From: Paralvinella palmiformis
Lineage: Eukaryota; Annelida; Polychaeta; Terebellida; Alvinellidae
DNA: 64,000 nt
Direction: 5' to 3'
Assembly (NCBI GenBank): GCA_025642065.1
Contig: JAODUP010000463.1
Location: 496,001-560,000 of the forward strand
Part shown: positions 36,907 to 49,554 of the stretch, piece after piece
Position numbering within the stretch: the first letter of the stretch is position 1
Layout of the letters: each line of letters starts with the position of its first letter
Made by a program: the position numbers and the translations under genes
The notes under the pieces: generated by a model
What the model saw: only the letters and a program-made list of their open reading frames with translations
What the model was told of the DNA's origin: nothing
The model's database searches: none

Positions 36907-39638
36907 GCATGTGTGTGAAGATGTTATATTGTTATTCTAGGAACCCTAATACACATGCTGTGAAGAAGCATGTTATTCCTACAGTGATACAAAGGGAACT
37001 TAACCCAGTTATTGATCCAAAAGATCCAGGACTTCCATCTGTTACTAATGCAGCCACAACTGCAGCAGTAGCAGCTGCTTCAGCTGTTGCAGCCACTCAG
37101 CCCTTTCTAAAGGTAAACAAAACCATATAAAAAAGAAAACAGCCACCAGTTCTTAAATATTGTCATCTCTGATAATTCAAATATATTTTTAATATTATTT
37201 CTGCTTAATCTAAATTTTGTGAGGTATTTAATCATTTGTGTGTTTTGTGTAGTGCTTACTTTTCCATGATAAATCCCGGTTAGGCATTAAGATATATTAT
37301 ATTTGGATTAATAAAATGCTTTTTGCAAAAAACTGTGACAGTAATCATAATGCACTATAAAATTCCATTCAGATGTTTAAAACCAATAAATTCATAAATA
37401 CATATTTATACTTACAGGCCCAACAAGATCTAGAAATGAGAATAGCTCTGCTAATGGAGAAAATCTCACCCATTCATCAACATTCTCAGTCCACAACTGG
37501 TGTTGGTAACAATAAGGTAATATATAACCATAGATTTTGGGTAAAAATCATAGGTAACAAATTATGACATTAATATTAAATTTATACACACGTCATTGTA
37601 ATATATAAAATTTGTATGTTATATGAAATGACTATACCCTTAAAATTAAAGTAGAAATTTCTCTATTGTAATCTAATCAAGACTTGAAGACTAACTATCC
37701 ATTTTACCCAGTGCAACTTGTCTAAGTCAATGTTACTTGTTGCTTCAGACAGGGGGAAAACTCTAGTTTAAACAAGTAACTTTTGTTGAGCGTTATCACA
37801 CCTTAAACATTTGTGTGTGTGTGAGTTAACTGTGTAACAAAGAAAGGACTTTTCATTAATATGAAATTTGTTATTGATCAATGTAATATTTCATTATATT
37901 GTTGTTTAGTAGCTTTGAACAATTCTTTTAAAAGAAATAGGCCAGTTTCATTTCTTTTGACACAATTGATTATCTTGTTTTTTTTTATTTGCCCATTGCT
38001 GCCTATTTTATGTTTGGCACTGGCTTTCTTGTTGGTAATTATTTCAAGAAATACTCACATACCATAATCTCCCATGTATAGCGCGCACTCATGTATAACC
38101 CCCATTATCGACCAGAAAATTGTCAGAAAAACCTAGTTTTGGTGTATAACACACACCCCTTGTTGACCAGAAAAATTTCTGCATGGTAGCCTAATCCATT
38201 TCTGCATGGTGATTAGGCGTGAGAGCACGAAAATATTAATAATAAAAAAAAATTATTTCCTTACGGTGGGTTTCAGCTGTGATCGGTGGCTTTGTAAAAC
38301 AAGCATTAAAAAAACAATAGCCTAATAGCAATACAATGTCTGTTAAATTTTGTTTTCTTTTTAAAAAATGGACACGTTTAGTTATGGTGTATAACGTGCA
38401 CCACCAAAAAACAGTGAAAAAAGGTGCACGTTATACACGGAAAATTATGGTATATGGTTTGGGGGTCAGCAATTCCTGTGGAAAAAAATCCACTTAAAAC
38501 AAAAAACCCGTGAATAAATAGTATGTCTGTAGAACAAAACTTCGGTTGTAAAAGAAAAAGAGTACCAGTACATAGTAAACTAGTCTTCATATCCCATGTT
38601 AGTTAAAATTTAAATAAAAGTGGGTGGATCAGACAGCTAGCAGATGTGAGGAAGAGGCTGTACCATAAAATGTCAATAATCGATCATACATTAAATAAAT
38701 ATTATATGCCCTTTTACACATATCTTAATTTAATTTAAATTTGTATACTTTGTCCAGGAAAATGGTAATTTTTATCCTGAAAATGTCCTGGAAAATAAAA
38801 TTTCCATGGCTGTTTATAACACAATCGCCATCGCTGATAATTTCAACATAAAAGCCCACCATTATCCTATCAAGTACTGATTGTAGAACGTAAAAATAGA
38901 TCTAAAGCAGCACAGATGCGGATATGAATATCTTATTCCATTTAAAGAGAAACTGGAGGTGATTGCAAGAGTGTAACAATGTGAATAACAAGTGATGGCC
39001 ACAGTATGTAAGATAGGAGTAAATGTCCATTTAATAACCAATAACATAATTGTCATTTCCAGCTTATGAATAAATGTAAAACAGTCTTTAGTTATTTAGC
39101 ACGTTAGCATCATCATTAATAGCCATACTGCCATACAATCTATCGTTCTGATTTGATTAAAAAAAAATTGTTGTGTCATCTAAATGAAAATAGCCTCCAA
39201 AAATTGATTGGTTTTCCTGAAATATTTTATAGTATAAAAACTATAATTGTTCTCGTGATCTGAAATGGAGAAAATACGTGAGGAAATGGCTTGGTAGACA
39301 GTCATATTGTGCCTACCCCTCTCCATCACTAATGCCCACTGATTGATCACACGAAGATAACTGTTAGTCTACATGGACCACTTATAACATGATCCCTGAC
39401 CTATGGACCTATCACTGTGTTATATTGGAAACAGACTGTATATAGATTTTCTGTTTGGTTTTTCTTCATTTCTACATGCTATTATTATTATAAGTTAATG
39501 GCAATAGAGCTGACATTTAAGTTGATCTAAAGGATAGTCTAAGTTTAAAAAGTAATTCTTTTATCAGCTTAATTGATCAATGAGTAATAACAAAAATTTA
39601 TTTGAATTAAAGGATCTAATAGATAACTGAAAAAAAAG

Positions 39639-39679
<41 letters not shown>

Positions 39680-42060
39680 AATTTATTAAGATCAGATAAA
39701 TTTGTCACTCATTTTTATCATCAGTGTTACTGGTGATTTCATATAATAAATTCCGTCCTGATTAGTAAACTGGGTCAGTTATAACCGATTGTAATTTCTT
39801 TATTACAGGAATTTAACCATTAATGTGGCATCACTAATTATATGTTGAGCAAATAATTAACTGTTAAGTTACTGGAATTAGTTTACAGTATCAGTGTCAT
39901 TATCCAACTTCAGAAGAAACTGTGTATTTATTGGTTGGTTTATGAAGACTGTTTGGATTTGGATATATGAAAGATTATACTGTAACTTGATTTACATTGA
40001 TTTGTTTGTTTGCTTCCATATACCGTGTTATTTATTCTTATCATTATTATGGTTTTCTTTAGATTATCCGAATTCTGCTATATTTCTGTAACACCAGTTT
40101 TCCATCATTCTGGGAACCGTTGTTTTATTATTATGAAAGTTTGGTGTATGGCTAAAAGTTTGTAGTGAAAGTAATATCAATACAAGTGACTTGGGTCATA
40201 GAATGTTGGCAGGATTTTATAGCGTTTTAGAAGATAATACTAGAAACGTAATCCTTGCAACTAGCTCATCTCCATGGTCTAACTGGTAGTAGTATGGTAG
40301 GCACATAACTCTAGCACCTGTTTTTAAACCTCGGCTGAGCTATGTCTCAGAGTTGTTTCATTTTTCACTTTGCCTACCATGTGCTCAACAGTGGCCATAC
40401 AACAACATAATTTTTTCATATTTTATGTCTTTGCAACTGTGAAGTTACAAATTAAAATATATGCAACAAACAAATTATACATTTAAAAAAATGTAACTGT
40501 TTCACAGAACTGAAATTGTCCTAATGTTGTTTTTGATACTTATCCTTCATTTGTAATGAAAGGTACAACAATTTCACTGTGTTACCAGTATCACTTTGCT
40601 ATGTAGTATATATGTGAATGTCTAAATAGATATATGTGTGTCGATTGAATAATTTAGCTGATGTATATTTTGACATATAGGTTGAGGAATTAGAACGGCA
40701 ATTGAATGATCTGACACAGCATAGGATTCAGTATTTGGAGGACATGCAAAAACAACAGCTTCAGTGGCAGGTTGTTAATAATATATTAATACTTTTGTAA
40801 TTAATACTCATCTCTGATTATTCATCAATATTCACTTTTGTTCTTTGCCAATTGGTATCATGCATTTCCTTTTGTTCACTTGCTTATTCTTGGACTAGGC
40901 TCAGTTCCTGGGCATTTCCAGAACAGCGGAGAGCAGGCAGGTGGCTCCATCTGGTGAACATCATAGATATGATGGCATGCGGGCTAGAGCTGGCAGTAAA
41001 GAGATCAGAAGAAATGTGATGTCAGATGATGAATTGGGTCTTAGTCCGTACAGACCAAACACAAAAATGGGCATAATGCAAGAAAAGGGAAAGTCTGTCC
41101 TTGATACACCAGCTCCACGTTCTAAGCCACCAACCCCTACAGTTCTTGATGATACTCAGCGATCTGATGTCAGAGGTCATTTCAAAGAACATGTGACGCC
41201 TGATAGAAAAAATAAAGGTAGCCCTTTCTTAATGCGACATTTGGTTTGTTATTCTAGAAATATGTGTTAAAGCAACTGATTACCATATTATGATTATCAT
41301 TATCCTGACTAATACTGCTATTTTATATTTTTCTTTAATAGCTTCATTATCACCTCTTGTCATAACCATGTTATGATGACTTTTAGTTATTTCATGTTTA
41401 CTTTAATATTGTAATCAGTAGAGTTGTGGATTAGATTTCAAGAGCTTATTGGTTCAAATGCACTGAATCATTGTTGATCATTAATATTTTCCTGCTTGTT
41501 AATGTTGAAAACTCCAATCAATTTATCAATAAACCTTTGAAACCTCAATTATAAAATAGTGGATCCCTATTCATTTTGACTCGCTAATTTTTCACTATTT
41601 GTATGTTATATGCCTGGATATTAGTAAACAATGCTTTTATATGCGGTGTGTAGAAAGGATGTTATATGTATTTGACATAGTAACAATAACAATATTAATG
41701 TGCTAATTGACTAAAATGGCCATGAAATGAGTACCAGGTTAGCTGAGCTAGTTTATTATGAATGCTGTATCTAAACTAGTAACGAGCAACATGATGATAT
41801 TGTGGTGAGGCAGTTAAGGATGAAACATGACAGTAAAGCCGGTAGATGAAAGTGGGTTCAAGTATCAAATTTCTAGAATACCAGTATTTAAGCATGTGTA
41901 ATGCGATGAGGATAATGGATCCAGACCAAAGACCATTATGTTTCCCTTTGTTTTTAGTGTCTGGTGGTCTGTTGGCTCAGATCCTCTCACAAGATGGAGA
42001 CACGCCCCAGAAAAGTCCATTTCCTGAGACGCCCCAGAGTGGCCGACTGGCATCAAAAAG
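34663..42060 (+). CDS. KIAA0586: TALPID3 (KIAA0586) centrosomal/ciliogenesis protein, 5' part
   Basis: Eight exons: 34663-35636, 35758-35945, 36198-36337, 36941-37112, 37418-37516, 40681-40770, 40899-41217 and 41958-42060. All junctions after exon 1 are phase-consistent with GT-AG sites, for about 695 residues. Exon 1 encodes a Ser/Thr/Asn-rich disordered N-terminus and contains a frameshift. Exon 3 gives FHTSYLKQGTLSAGHRGDH. Exon 4 gives RELNPVIDPKDPGLPS and an Ala-rich helix TAAVAAASAVAATQPFLK. Exon 6 is coiled coil (ELERQLNDLTQHRIQYLED), corresponding to the conserved coiled coil needed for centriolar localisation in vertebrate TALPID3. TALPID3 acts at the distal centriole and basal body and is required for cilium formation and Hedgehog signalling (family knowledge). 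The ATG at 34663 is preferred over an upstream in-frame GTG. Exon 8 ends with a donor (AAAAG then GTAAAA), so the gene continues, but no later exon was found to the window end. Adjacent TIMM9 supports the identity. Confidence 0.85.
36881..36906. repeat. (AT)n microsatellite
   Basis: AT run in TALPID3 intron 3, 34 bases before the exon 4 acceptor. Confidence 0.9.
38060..38452. mobile_element. 393-bp TIR element (MITE), family of the 4756-6502 element
   Basis: The left end TACCATAATCTCCCATGTAT and the reverse complement of the right end TACCATAATTTTCCGTGTAT form inverted repeats, continuing as GTATAACGTGCAC-type sequence. The internal segment GACCAGAAAA...CCTAGTTTTGGTGTATAA is shared with the right arm at 6406-6502. 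TA flanks both ends. No ORF. Located in the 3.2-kb TALPID3 intron 5. Confidence 0.75.
39641..39676. repeat. (AT)n microsatellite
   Basis: Uninterrupted AT run in TALPID3 intron 5. Confidence 0.9.
40267..40405 (+). mobile_element. tRNA-derived SINE copy, plus orientation
   Basis: CATGGTCTAACTGGTAG matches the A-box head of the 17643-17853 family. A decayed B-box region (TTTTAAACCTCGGCTGAG) and the body phrase TTGCCTACCATGTGC follow. Inserted in TALPID3 intron 5, sense to the gene. Confidence 0.65.
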
Positions 42061-43921
42061 GTAAAACAATGTTTTTCTTCTGTTTTTATGCTTTGCCTAT
42101 TTCTGGCCACGTAGAGGTTAGCTGTTTGTGCGAAGAAGCGACAGGTGCTGTTGTTTTTTTTTGTTGCTTCACCTCAAAATAATTATGTCTGTTAGAATTT
42201 GTGTGTTAAGCTTACCCTTAATGGTAAAATCTGCTCAGGTTCGTGTTCTAGTGGTGCCTTGAATGGATACGTCTGCGTGGGTATTGATTAGGCTTATTAG
42301 GATAAGTGGAAAGTGGTGCTGCCACCTAGTGGCTAGTTCTCCATACTGCTATGTCCAATTCGGAATGTTTTTGTAATGCTGTGGAGTAAATGAGCAGTTT
42401 GCATGCAGATGGCGGGCCACATAAGCCGAGGACTCCTATAGAAATGGCTGGAAATTAAATTGAGCATAGGTCACACCATTTCCACCGATGTCTATCTTCA
42501 CGCACACCAACTTTGCAAAGTTTGTGTTATGTTCATTTCGTGTGATGGATGCTGTAAATTGGGAATTTCACTGGTACCAAATGTGGGCACATCACAGCGT
42601 GGCGAATAAAAACTGTACATCAGTGGCTGAGCTTGGTGTCATCTTTCTGTCTGCGCATGAAGGTCAACCATTATGTTTGAGTAGATTGATGTTTATTTTC
42701 TTTTGGTAAATTAAAAGAAATCAAATTCTGTTATCATTATTGGTCAACTGGTTCCTTTTGGTCAGTTTGGTGGAGTCTGTGATTATAATAGAATTTTTAT
42801 TAAACGTTATTCTGTATTGCAATTACTGAATTAGGTATTTTTAGTAGGGGTACATGATAGGGAGGAGTATTGCTCTACCAACTGCACCATACAAGTACCC
42901 AATTGTTTGGGACAGTGACTCTAATGGCTGACTGGGTGACTTGAACACAATATGCTGCTGTCTAGTTTGTTAATTCCGTGCTCCAATATAGTACATTAAC
43001 TTTTTTATTCAGTCATAAACCTGATTGGCTTTTGGTAAATGATTGCATGTTGTCCTGCTGAAACTAGTAGCTTTAAGTAGTAAAATCCGTGGGGAGAGTT
43101 GACTGTCATCACAGATTATACAGATTGAGAAACTACAGTTGGGTTATAGGTAAATATCATTTGAGGAACAGTACCTTTAAAACAAATACAAATCTTACAC
43201 GAGGAAGTACTACATTCGGTAACATGCCTATGTCTGATGCTGTTACGGTGATTTCTCTAGTAATATAGTGACTAGGCAATAGATTAATAAATAGAATGGT
43301 TTAATCAGCAAGAATTAGTAGATTCTATTGTATAATTGGTACCTGCGCAGCGTTGTGATTTAGACATTCTGGTTATATGATCAGATCCCTACCGTACCTT
43401 GGTGTGGGGGGTGTTTCATGCATTACCAAAGCTTTTGTTTGATCACCTATTGGGGCATGTATGCCAAAAGTGATCAGTGCCAAGCCTAAACAAGCGATCC
43501 ACTTATGCACATAAAGAATTATTTGATTTTGTGACTAAATAGTTGGGAATGTTCAGGAAGGATTCCATATCACAATATTATGAATAATCAAGTGTGTTTA
43601 TTATGAGATATCAATACATGTGGAAATTAATCAGCTCACTTACAACAATTTTGCTTTGCTTAGTGAAGTGTTCGTAAATGTTCTTCAACTGTGCTCTCGT
43701 TCATCCACAGACAAACGAATGTCTCCATGGTGGTTGTAATAAATCGTCTTCCTGCGGAGATCGTTGAGATCCTATCCTGGCTGGGGATAAATTTCTCATT
43801 TATCATCCTCATATATCTTTCTCCTTGTTCAGGATAAACTAACCAGTGGATTGAAGGAGAAAACATCCTGGGTTTTGTATGTCGTTGTGGAGACCTTATT
43901 TGTTGGGATGTTATTGATTAT
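42061..43921. other. Downstream of the last visible TALPID3 exon; no exon found
   Basis: I searched by eye for acceptor-exon-donor patterns that continue TALPID3 and found none. A minus-strand open frame at 43660-43866 reads like protein but was not recognised, and may be mobile-element remnant. Confidence 0.4.
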
Positions 43922-44190
43922 CTTCTTATCGTTGGTGTTTAATGTTGATTGTTAATCATCTTCAGCCATGATCAGTCCACTGCAGGACGAACGCCTTAGC
44001 ACGTTGCCTCCAAAGTTCTCGGTTTCTTGCTCACATTGTCCCAGTACTGTTGTAGTTCATCTCTCCACCTTTTTCGTTGCCATCCTCGATTTTTCTTTTT
44101 GCCACCCATGGGTATCCAAACTCTCAGTGCTGCACTCCATCTATTTATCCGTTCTGCGGCTGATGTGACGTGGTCACTGACCAAATTGTC
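43922..44190 (-). mobile_element. 3' fragment of a non-LTR retrotransposon
   Basis: The minus strand encodes AAERINRWSAALRVWIPMG and RGWQRKRWRDELQQYWDN. The latter is the C-terminal 'GRPxxRWxDDL' signature of RTE/Jockey-like LINE proteins. The downstream phrase near 43970-43990 (rev of CAGTCCACTGCAGGACGAAC) is the extreme end seen in many such elements. Heavily 5'-truncated. Confidence 0.6.
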
Positions 44191-45585
44191 AGATTGTTAA
44201 TGATGTGATTTAATACTTAGTTATTGGACGTATTCCTTCCCTTACATGTTGATGTGACATAACTACACAGTTGGCTTGTGTGATCATTTTGTGTTCGTTT
44301 ATTACTAAGACGTCTTTAAAGCTGAGGCGTTCTTTGTTATTTGACTTCAAAACCGAGATTAAAACTAGAAACAATTAATTTCGATACTATATTAGATATG
44401 CACTGTCGGGTTATGGGCTACTCGAATTTGATTATAATTTCATGAAATCGTTTTAATTTAATAAAAGTAGAATTGCAGATTACGTGATTTACGGTCTTTT
44501 AATTTGACTTTGATTCTGTTGTGACTGACTGGCTGATAAATATATTCTATTCTAATTTTGCCACAAATGAAAACTGGCGCATTTCTATAATTCGTGTCAT
44601 CATCGGGAGATTAACCCCCCCCCCCCCCGCATCACGGCCATTCGACATAGATCAGATATAGGCCGTCGAGTGGGAGAACAACGACAGCCCCGGTACAGTG
44701 CGCCCTACTTAATCCGGCCCATGTTTTAGCCGACAGATCACGATCGAGTGGCGTGTCGGCGGCTCGGCCATCTTCTTCTGACCAGCCACGATCAGAATGG
44801 ACGAGCTCCGTCGTTATAGGAGTTTGTTCTTCTCGGTCTCTCTCGGCCATCAGGGCCTCCGTAATCCCCCCCCCCCGCCCGCGTTGTTCTGGTCTGGTCG
44901 TGAAGCGACAATGGTGCGGCTAAGTTAGCTAATCCGTTATGACTTGTTTATGGTGCTTGGTACATTAGCGCTAGTGGTAGGGGCCAGCGATGGTGGCGCG
45001 GCGTCGACATGGACGTCGGTGGTTCCCGGGTACTGTGAATCGTCTCGTTTCTCCGACCGTGTAGACGGTCGGCCGGTCGGTGGCTGGCTCGCCGGCTCTT
45101 AGCGGCCGCTCGACGACGGCGCAATGGGAAAATAACTAGTTTGTGGCAGTCGGGCTCGTTATGTGTAAAAGCGTCGGATGCCGGCATCACGCGAACGTCG
45201 AATCAAGTGTCCGGGCGGCCCCCGGGCCGAGGTTAGGGCAGGGCTCGACTGGCACGCGATCGGCTGGCTGTCGGCGGTCGTCGTCGGCTAGGAGTCCGGT
45301 CACTCGGGGCTCCGATATGACGATCATCACTCTGTCATATCGACGCTGACAGATCTATGCCAGCCATGCAAACCCCGTATATCGCTGCCGTAGTGGCTCA
45401 CCTCTATTTTGGCCAACTACTATCGGTCGAAATTGAATTTATGTTTAACGTGTCATCGATGGACGGTCGAATGAGAGGGGTGTGGTGTGTGTGGGTAGGA
45501 ACCGGGAGAGAATTAGATAAATGGGTAGGTAGTGGGTGAATAGACGATGACTAGATAGAATGGTAGACAGAGATAGATAGATAGT

Positions 45586-45635
<50 letters not shown>

Positions 45636-45745
45636 TTTTTACGTACGTACTTTCCTAGTTAGTTAGAGATAGATGAATACTTATTTAGATGAAATAGAAA
45701 AATACATATAAAAACAGAGAAAATAATATAAAATAATTTGTAGAT

Positions 45746-45776
<31 letters not shown>

Positions 45777-47951
45777 TGTGTGTGTGTAGTTGGACATGTA
45801 AATAGATAAATACCAGAGATAAATAAGTTAATATATAGATATATAGACAGAGAGAGCGAGTGTGTGTGTTAGTGTGTGTGGGGGGGGGGACGTGCGTGTC
45901 TGTTCTAGACGGTACACATCACGGAGACAAAGCGAGCCCCAGCCAATCTTGTTCGTGTCACATACATCACCTCTGACAAGCCACACTTTTATCATTAGTC
46001 TCTTCACGCGAACGCGCAAGTCGGCAAAAACATGGCAGTCGCCGCAACCTCCGTCATCACCCCGAGAGCTAAACCATCGCTATACCATAATAGACGACCA
46101 GCCTCTCTCCATCTCCCCCCCCCCTCTCTCTCTGATTAATGATCGGGCAGATTTCGACAAAAAGCGAGCATTTGATGGGTGAATGAAGTTTGATTGAATG
46201 TCTATCGTGAGGGTAATTATTCTGTGTTACTTGGCCGTGTTCCGGTCGTACGTCATGCGCAGTGCGTGCGCCGCTTTTTGTCGGTTGCCATGGCGCTTCG
46301 AAGTAAATTACGCCATCATTTTGGCCTCATGATAGAATTAGATTAACGCTAAGATGAGGATGTGTTAAGTATTGCGCCGGGTGGAGGTGTGTGTGTGTGT
46401 GGGGGGGGTGCTGTTGGTGGAAGAGGGTGTTAATTTTTTTTTGTCCTAGAAAGCCACGAGCACGCACGCGCGCACATACACACACACACAGGTGAGCAAT
46501 CATGTACACTAACTGACATACGTATTTAGACAAGCTTATGTGCATTTTCATGTAGGTAAGAACACCTGAACATTATGACTCTGGCGCCTACCTGTACACA
46601 CACGTGCACACACACACACGAATATACAAACACACACACATATATTATATGCGTATATTAATATCGTGCATGACTAAACTTATTTATGAACACTCGTTGG
46701 AAAATGTAAAGATAGAAATAGCCGAACATTGGCATGCATGCCCGTACCGACAGACGCATCGACGTTCACGTAATCGCCCACTTACAACACCACCACCGTA
46801 CCGTGATAAGGGAAGCCTGGCTTCCCGTCATCCCGACCTCATTCTCAAACCGGAAGTAAGTCGATGGTCCGAGATGTCAGTCGGTGTGTGACGGTCCGAG
46901 ATGATGTTTTCATTGCCGACTTCGTCGATCGAACTGTGGAGTGTCACTGATTACTCTGCTTCAGATAAACGTCTAGGAAATAGTGGCAGGAGTTGACAGG
47001 GAGACAGAGGCACGCACACATTGACACACGCGCGCGCGCCGTACACACACACACACACACACACGTTACTCATGTCTCGGCAAAGAAATCGTTGCTATAG
47101 TAAACAAATCCCTAGTGAATAATCCAGATGTTGTATTCGTGATTCTCTGTGTCAGTGCCTAATTCGGTGCTGTTCTCTCACACATGCGCGCGCTAACGCA
47201 CAGACTTGACATCAGTGCATAGGCTTATGTATGTATAATATGTATACATTTGTAGAGGTACATGTTTTTATGGATGATTGGAACTTGGTGCTCTGAGCCA
47301 GTGCACACACGCACGCGCGCGCGCACACACACACACGTAATGCTCTAAGTTCCGTCGCGTGTTTGGAAGTTGCCGCCAGTTGGCGTGGAAGCTTGGCCGG
47401 TGTTAAAGGTGTGCGATAACGACAGGCCAATCACGGCGCTGTACTCCATCTCTCATAGATTGCGTTTTAAAAATGAATGAGCTCTTTGTGTGTGAATCTC
47501 GATCGAGAACGTCGCGAAGACTTGTGGCTATTTTCGTCTCCATCGATGCCCCCGTATGAATCGGAGAATGTCTGCGCCGGTACTGCGGCCCGTCAGTCGG
47601 TCGTGTCGCGTGTCTTGTTATCGGTCTGTTTATCTTAACCCCTTCCCCCCATCCCCACAGGTCGGGGAAGGGGACGGGAACCCTCCCGAAACCAGCCAAA
47701 TAATTGTAGCACGTTAAACGACATTGGACTATGTAGGAACTGTATTAAAGGAAGATGCCGTGACATAACGACTAGTTATTGATTCATATCTGATGCGACA
47801 TTCAGATAATAACAATTTCGGAAGCAGGACTAGAGGTTTTTTTTGGGGGGGGGGGGTTAGGGGGGAGTCAGAACTGGTTTTTAAAATTTGTATTAATGAA
47901 TAGTTGCCAATATATACATATATTTAAAACACGAAGTGAGCAGTTGTTGTT

Positions 47952-48088
47952 TTACGTCAACTTGTGTACACACGGTAGACTGAGTGAGCAGATGGGATAG
48001 GCTTCGAACACAACCAAGCCGAGGTTTGAACCTAGATACCAGAAGTCTATAGGCGGCTGCATTACCAGTCACGCCATGGAAGCACCAT
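47952..48088 (-). mobile_element. Diverged copy of the dispersed SINE family
   Basis: TTTACGTCAACTTGTGTACAC parallels the body of the 17643-17853 copy (matching core TTTACG..C..TTGTGTACA). AGGTTTGAACCT is the B box in reverse, and GGCTGCATTACCAGTCACGC corresponds to the head. Minus orientation, inside the GC-rich block. Confidence 0.55.
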
Positions 48089-49497
48089 TAACTTAAACAC
48101 GAACTGGTAGCCTTTTCCTTAAACGGTTTGCCTAGACGGCGGTAAACTTTGAAACCGCGAGCCAGTGCCTTACGTTTCCTCACGGTTGGGGCAAGCAGAT
48201 AGACAGATCCCCCCCCCCCCCGTCCAACACCCACGGAGCGCACGTCTTTAGATATTCGCATGCCGATATTATAATAAATAGACGTTGCTTGTCGGGATAT
48301 AGATAGCCAGATCGTGTTTTGTCACTGTTTCCGTTAAGTGGTTCCTATCGCCTAACGCCGACGGGCTATTGTCTGGCGGCCGAAGTGGTTCCCACGTGAC
48401 AGAGACTCGGCCGTCCCCGTGTTCCGGCGATGTCATTCCGACGGCCATCGATACGTGGACGTCGACGAGCGACGATGTCATGTACGGCGGCCATTACCGC
48501 CAGAAGGCGTGGCCTCGCCGTTTCGACCCGTCGCATACCCCCCCCCCCAACCTGCTTGAAGCGCCGTCTATCGGCTAACGAGATGGCCCAGGCGTGACGG
48601 ATGTCCGTCGATCACAGACCGCCCAGACGTCGAACGCCGTCCGTCGGCATTTAGCTAACGACGTTAACCCAGGAAGTTCGCTCCGGCGTTTGTGTGAAGT
48701 GCGGCCATTACGGGCCGCGGGCCCGCCGCGTCGGCCGCGGGCCCGCCAGGTGTCGCTCTCGTCGCTGATCTATACGCCGTTGTCATGTGATCGGCGTTGA
48801 CCGGTCGGAGTGGATCCTCCGGTGGCGGGAGAGAGAGCTAAAGTGGTACTTGAAGAGTTCGCCTTTCTCCTCCAGGAAGGATCGTCTTGCCGGTCGGTGG
48901 CCCGACATGATCGGACTTAGTTAGGTCTTGTCATGCCCGGGGGCTTTTAGCGCGTAAATCACGTGGTTGAGGACGCGCGCGTCCTCGTGCCTGCTAGTCG
49001 TAACTCGCGCTCGTCGTTCGGTATCGGCGGCCATAAAGATGTCATCGGCCCGTTCCCTCTCCGTCCGCCATCTTGTCGCTTCGAAAGATGTCACCGCCGT
49101 TGGTCATATCGGCTTCCAGTTCCTTGACTCTTTTCGATTGCATGGTCAACTCGTGTGTACGGGTTTAAGTACGGTCGCGCGCGCGTGCGCACATACCCGT
49201 GCATATTTGGCAAACTTTATGGCGCATTTTCAAGAACATTCCGTTTCCACTCCCGGAGAGCGTAAATTACGACACAAAAACGCCCCCACGCACCGATTCT
49301 TGGATGGAAGAGCGTTTCCGTGACCAGACAATGTTTCATCTTTCACTTCTCCTCACTACCTTTGAAGCTCGTTCAACCCATTTAGCCTGCTTTGTGAACA
49401 TTTACATTTTTACGTACATTGGGACAATTAGTGGATGTATTCCATCGGAGCCTCAATACCGACTTGTCTTAGAGCCTTATAATTAGTGGTCGGTTTC

Positions 49498-49554
<57 letters not shown>

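Noticed and set aside
43660..43866. Minus-strand 68-codon frame with protein-like composition
   Set aside because: I could not assign a family or splice sites. It lies close to a LINE fragment and may be element-derived.
48967..49323. 118-codon plus-strand frame in the GC-rich block
   Set aside because: No homology recalled, no splice or promoter context, and overlapping frames elsewhere are equally long.
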